DNA from: Thiohalophilus sp.
Lineage (GTDB): Bacteria > Pseudomonadota > Gammaproteobacteria > UBA6429 > Thiohalophilaceae
Length of the DNA stretch: 64,000 nt
NCBI RefSeq assembly: GCF_034521165.1
Contig: NZ_JAXHMV010000008.1
Coordinates: forward strand, 682,001 to 746,000
Direction: 5' to 3'
The notes under the pieces were generated by a model. That model did not search any database, was not told the origin of the DNA, and saw only the letters and a program-made list of their open reading frames with translations. The first letter of the stretch is position 1; the number at the start of each line of letters is the position of its first letter. A program made the translations under genes and the position numbers. Positions 61,599 through 64,000 of this stretch are shown here, in pieces.

Positions 61599-62837
61599 AT
61601 GTCAAATACCCTGGACACTCCGATTAGAGATATGCTTACTATTTCGGGAGAGCCTGAGAATTACACATCGAAGGAATTCATCAGTCGTCTGCTTACCATT
61701 ATTCGGCGTCACCTCAAGATGGATGTTGCCTTTATATCGGAACTTGTCGATGGCCGACGGTATTTTCGCCATGTTGATGCCAAACAAGGAGAAGACAGGG
61801 TTAAGGTCGGCGGGTCGGATCCAGAAGAAGATAGTTATTGTCTGCAGGTCATCGAGGGGCGCCTGCCCGAGTTAATTCAAGACGCTAACGATCTCGAGGA
61901 GGCACGGAAACTGGCGGCAACTAAGGATTTTCCTATAGGCGCTCATCTCAGCGTGCCGATAAGACTTGAAAATGGCCGTATCTACGGTACATTCTGCTGC
62001 TTCAGCACTCATCCTGACCATAGCCTCAACGAGCGGGATTTGGCGATGATGCACGCTTTTTCTGAAGTTGCAGCAGAGCAAATCGAACAGGACCTGGAAG
62101 AACGAGAAAAACATAACGAGATAAAACACCGTATCAGCCGAGTCATTGATAATGAGTTGCTGAATCCTGTGTTTCAACCAATATATGATATTACAACGAA
62201 TACGCCGACTGGCTTCGAGTCACTGACGCGATTCAAGGCCGAACCGGCAAGAACACCCGATGTCTGGTTTAACGAGGCGGCTCAGGTTGGTCTCGGTGTA
62301 GACCTTGAGATCATGGCCTTGCGACGTGTGCTTGCCGAAGCGGAGCGAATTTCATCAGGTTACTACGTTTCCGTTAACCTTTCGCCAAAAACGTTGCTTG
62401 ATGGTCATATTGAAGAATTACTCTGTACGCAACCTGATGGTCGCCTGGTACTTGAGTTGACAGAACATGCTGTGGTGGATTGTTATGAGGACCTGGTTGA
62501 TGCCTTGCTTCCTTTGCGTAACTACGGCGTGCGGCTTGCCGTGGACGATGCCGGGGCAGGATTTGCGAGCTTCCGTCATATCCTGGCTTTGAAACCCGAT
62601 ATTATAAAACTCGATATAAGTATCACCCGCAATATTGACCGCGACGCCAACCGATGCGAATTGGCACGTGGTCTCATGGGTTTCGCTCACGCGGTAGGCA
62701 GCAAGATCGTGGCAGAAGGTGTGGAAACGGAAGCCGAACTCGACGCCCTGCGTAAAATCGGTATCGACATGGCTCAAGGCTACTTATTGGGTAAGCCGAT
62801 GTCTGTTTCTGAACTTATAACTAACAATTATCTCTGA
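61599..62837 (+). CDS. GAF-EAL protein (cyclic-di-GMP phosphodiesterase)
   Basis: 412 residues. A GAF sensor domain (about 25-165; MDVAFISELVDGRRYFRHVD, then GAHLSVPIRLENGRIYGTFCCFS) precedes an EAL domain (about 175-405). Its lead motif is ESL (FESLTRF) with the metal Glu kept; LELTEHAVV, VDDAGAGFASF, KLDISI and EGVETEAEL follow, so catalysis is likely. No membrane helix, so cytoplasmic. The input is unknown. Confidence 0.9.
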   Translation: MSNTLDTPIRDMLTISGEPENYTSKEFISRLLTIIRRHLKMDVAFISELVDGRRYFRHVDAKQGEDRVKVGGSDPEEDSYCLQVIEGRLPELIQDANDLEEARKLAATKDFPIGAHLSVPIRLENGRIYGTFCCFSTHPDHSLNERDLAMMHAFSEVAAEQIEQDLEEREKHNEIKHRISRVIDNELLNPVFQPIYDITTNTPTGFESLTRFKAEPARTPDVWFNEAAQVGLGVDLEIMALRRVLAEAERISSGYYVSVNLSPKTLLDGHIEELLCTQPDGRLVLELTEHAVVDCYEDLVDALLPLRNYGVRLAVDDAGAGFASFRHILALKPDIIKLDISITRNIDRDANRCELARGLMGFAHAVGSKIVAEGVETEAELDALRKIGIDMAQGYLLGKPMSVSELITNNYL

Positions 62838-63264
62838 GACGCCTATAATTAACCTGGCCATGTGCGGTTGAAAAGGATTGATACAGACCTTCCCTTGTTT
62901 TGCCTGCAGGCATCCATTCACGATGTCCAAATTCGTTCTCGGCAAAGTTGTCGAACCATGAGGTTCTCATTATGACCTCTTTGGACACTTGCTGTTATAC
63001 TCTACATGGTCGAATATCGACTTCTGGCCGAAAGCTGACACTAACTTGCCGATTCTGGTGTCGGCATTCTAACCCTCTGTGATCCAGGGGATTATGATCT
63101 CCAACGCTCTCTTTCTTGTCTACCTCCAGCGCAGTTTCCGTTATCGAACAGGCGCTCTGCACCAACTGTCGGTGCACACGGATTGACCAGATTTTTTCGC
63201 CCCAATTGCTTACAAAACCGACCCTGAAGCGTAGACTGTTGTCACGATTCAAGGGAGAACAAGT
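62838..63264. other. Spacer before hflK
   Basis: About 430 bp with no convincing gene. A short inverted pair GAACCATGAGGTTC occurs near 62955. Ribosome site AGGGAGAAC precedes the next start at 63265. Confidence 0.4.
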
Positions 63265-64000
63265 ATGATTCAATCCGTGAAAGGCAATGGTCACGGGCCG
63301 CCGGGCCCACCCGACCTGTTTGAGATAATGAAAAAATTCACTGGCGGGGGCTCACCGCGTGGCCGGATCGGCGGCGTCATCGGCGTCGTTGTACTCCTCC
63401 TGCTGGCCTGGGCGGCGCTGACCTCTTTTTACACTGTTCAGCCCGAGCAGCGGGCCGTGGTGAAACGATTCGGTTCCGTCACGGGGATTACCGATCCCGG
63501 CCTGCACTTCAAGCTTCCTTTTGGCATCGACCAGGTTCAGCTGGTGGCCACCGAGCGGGTGCTCAAGCAGGAATTCGGCTTCCGCACCCAGGGCACCCGC
63601 CAGGGTCAACGTTCGACCTACAGCGCCGCGCAATTCGAAGATGAGTCATTGATGCTCACCGGCGATCTCAACATGATCGATGTGGAGTGGGTGGTCCAGT
63701 ACCGCATTGATGACCCGATCAAGTTCCTGTACCGGATGCGTGAGCCCACCCGGACTCTGCGCGATATTTCCGAGTCGGTCATGCGCCGTATCGTCGGCAA
63801 CATGCTGGGCTCCGAGGTGCTGACCATCGGCCGGGTGGAGATTCAGAAGAAGGCCGGCGACGAGATTCAGGAAATACTCAACCAGTACGATGCCGGCATT
63901 CGTATCAGCACCGTCGAAATGCAGGATGTGGTGCCGCCCCCGGCCGTGCAGCCGGCGTTCAACGAAGTCAACGAGGCACGCCAGGAACGGGAGAGGATGA
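63265..64000 (+). CDS. hflK: HflK-like membrane protease modulator (3' end cut by window)
   Basis: At least 245 residues from ATG 63265, continuing past the edge. Gly/Pro-rich N-terminus (GPPGPPDLFEIM), one membrane helix (about 35-55), then the SPFH/band-7 domain: FYTVQPEQRAVVKRFGSVTG, DPGLHFKLPFGIDQV, MLTGDLNMIDVEWVVQYRI, RIVGNMLGSEVLT and RISTVEMQDVVPPPAVQPAFNEV. With HflC it regulates FtsH at the inner membrane. HflC should follow outside the window. HflK is preferred over other SPFH proteins because of the Gly-rich start and the QDVVPP-like block. Confidence 0.88.
   Translation, partial: MIQSVKGNGHGPPGPPDLFEIMKKFTGGGSPRGRIGGVIGVVVLLLLAWAALTSFYTVQPEQRAVVKRFGSVTGITDPGLHFKLPFGIDQVQLVATERVLKQEFGFRTQGTRQGQRSTYSAAQFEDESLMLTGDLNMIDVEWVVQYRIDDPIKFLYRMREPTRTLRDISESVMRRIVGNMLGSEVLTIGRVEIQKKAGDEIQEILNQYDAGIRISTVEMQDVVPPPAVQPAFNEVNEARQERERM

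Overview
The window looks like a chromosome segment from a chemolithoautotrophic, sulfur-oxidising gammaproteobacterium that uses thiocyanate. The housekeeping gene orders are gammaproteobacterial: hemA-prfA, a TPR lipoprotein gene with lolB and ispE, then tRNA-Gln, prs, rplY, pth and ychF. The accessory regions carry a cobalt-type thiocyanate hydrolase, cyanase, sulfide:quinone oxidoreductase-like and SoxAX-like proteins. The species cannot be fixed from the sequence alone; Thiohalobacter- or Thioalkalivibrio-like relatives are plausible.

Layout. 0-3 kb: two proton-conducting membrane subunits. 4.2-10.9 kb: an AT-rich module with a sensor kinase, a sigma54-dependent response regulator, and a divergent SoxA-like / outer-membrane barrel / SoxX-like operon. 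This operon is preceded by a good -24/-12 promoter, and the module is bracketed by a degraded and an intact copy of one Rdx (SelW-like) gene. 11.9-15 kb: OsmC and a LuxR-type hydrolase-regulator between inverted ~415-bp palindrome arrays. 15-16.5 kb: a clade-D-like beta-carbonic anhydrase and a BrnTA toxin-antitoxin pair. 16.9-27.8 kb: GC-rich core genes with two tRNAs; tRNA-Gln is followed by tandem repeats that each start with its last 19 nt, as in the E. coli tyrT/rtT arrangement.

29.7-46.4 kb: the main metabolic region, less GC-rich than the core. Four rightward promoters share the same core (ATCGGAATTAARTCTTGG), each followed 17 nt later by NNATAG. They precede glcF plus a porin, a second porin, hupE-cynS-methyltransferase, and a long scn operon. 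A CynR-like LysR regulator is divergent from one of them. The scn operon encodes thiocyanate hydrolase (scnBAC), the P15K activator, a NitT/TauT-type ABC importer, DsrE-like and TusA-like sulfur carriers, an SQR-like flavoprotein and a DUF1641 protein. A coherent reading is uptake of thiocyanate, hydrolysis to COS and ammonia, conversion of COS to sulfide (perhaps by the beta-CA at 15 kb), and oxidation of sulfide to the quinone pool. HupE may supply cobalt and cyanase may clear cyanate.

46.6-64 kb: a YmdB-type phosphoesterase, GGDEF-EAL and GAF-EAL proteins, a frameshifted rapA, an ABC exporter operon, several conserved small genes, heptanucleotide repeat tracts, a small AT-rich island (PIN-like protein plus partner, with a tyrosine-integrase remnant), and the start of hflK. 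The sequence has a few isolated frameshifts (the outer-membrane barrel gene at ~10.1 kb, rapA at ~51.08 kb) that could be real decay or sequencing errors.
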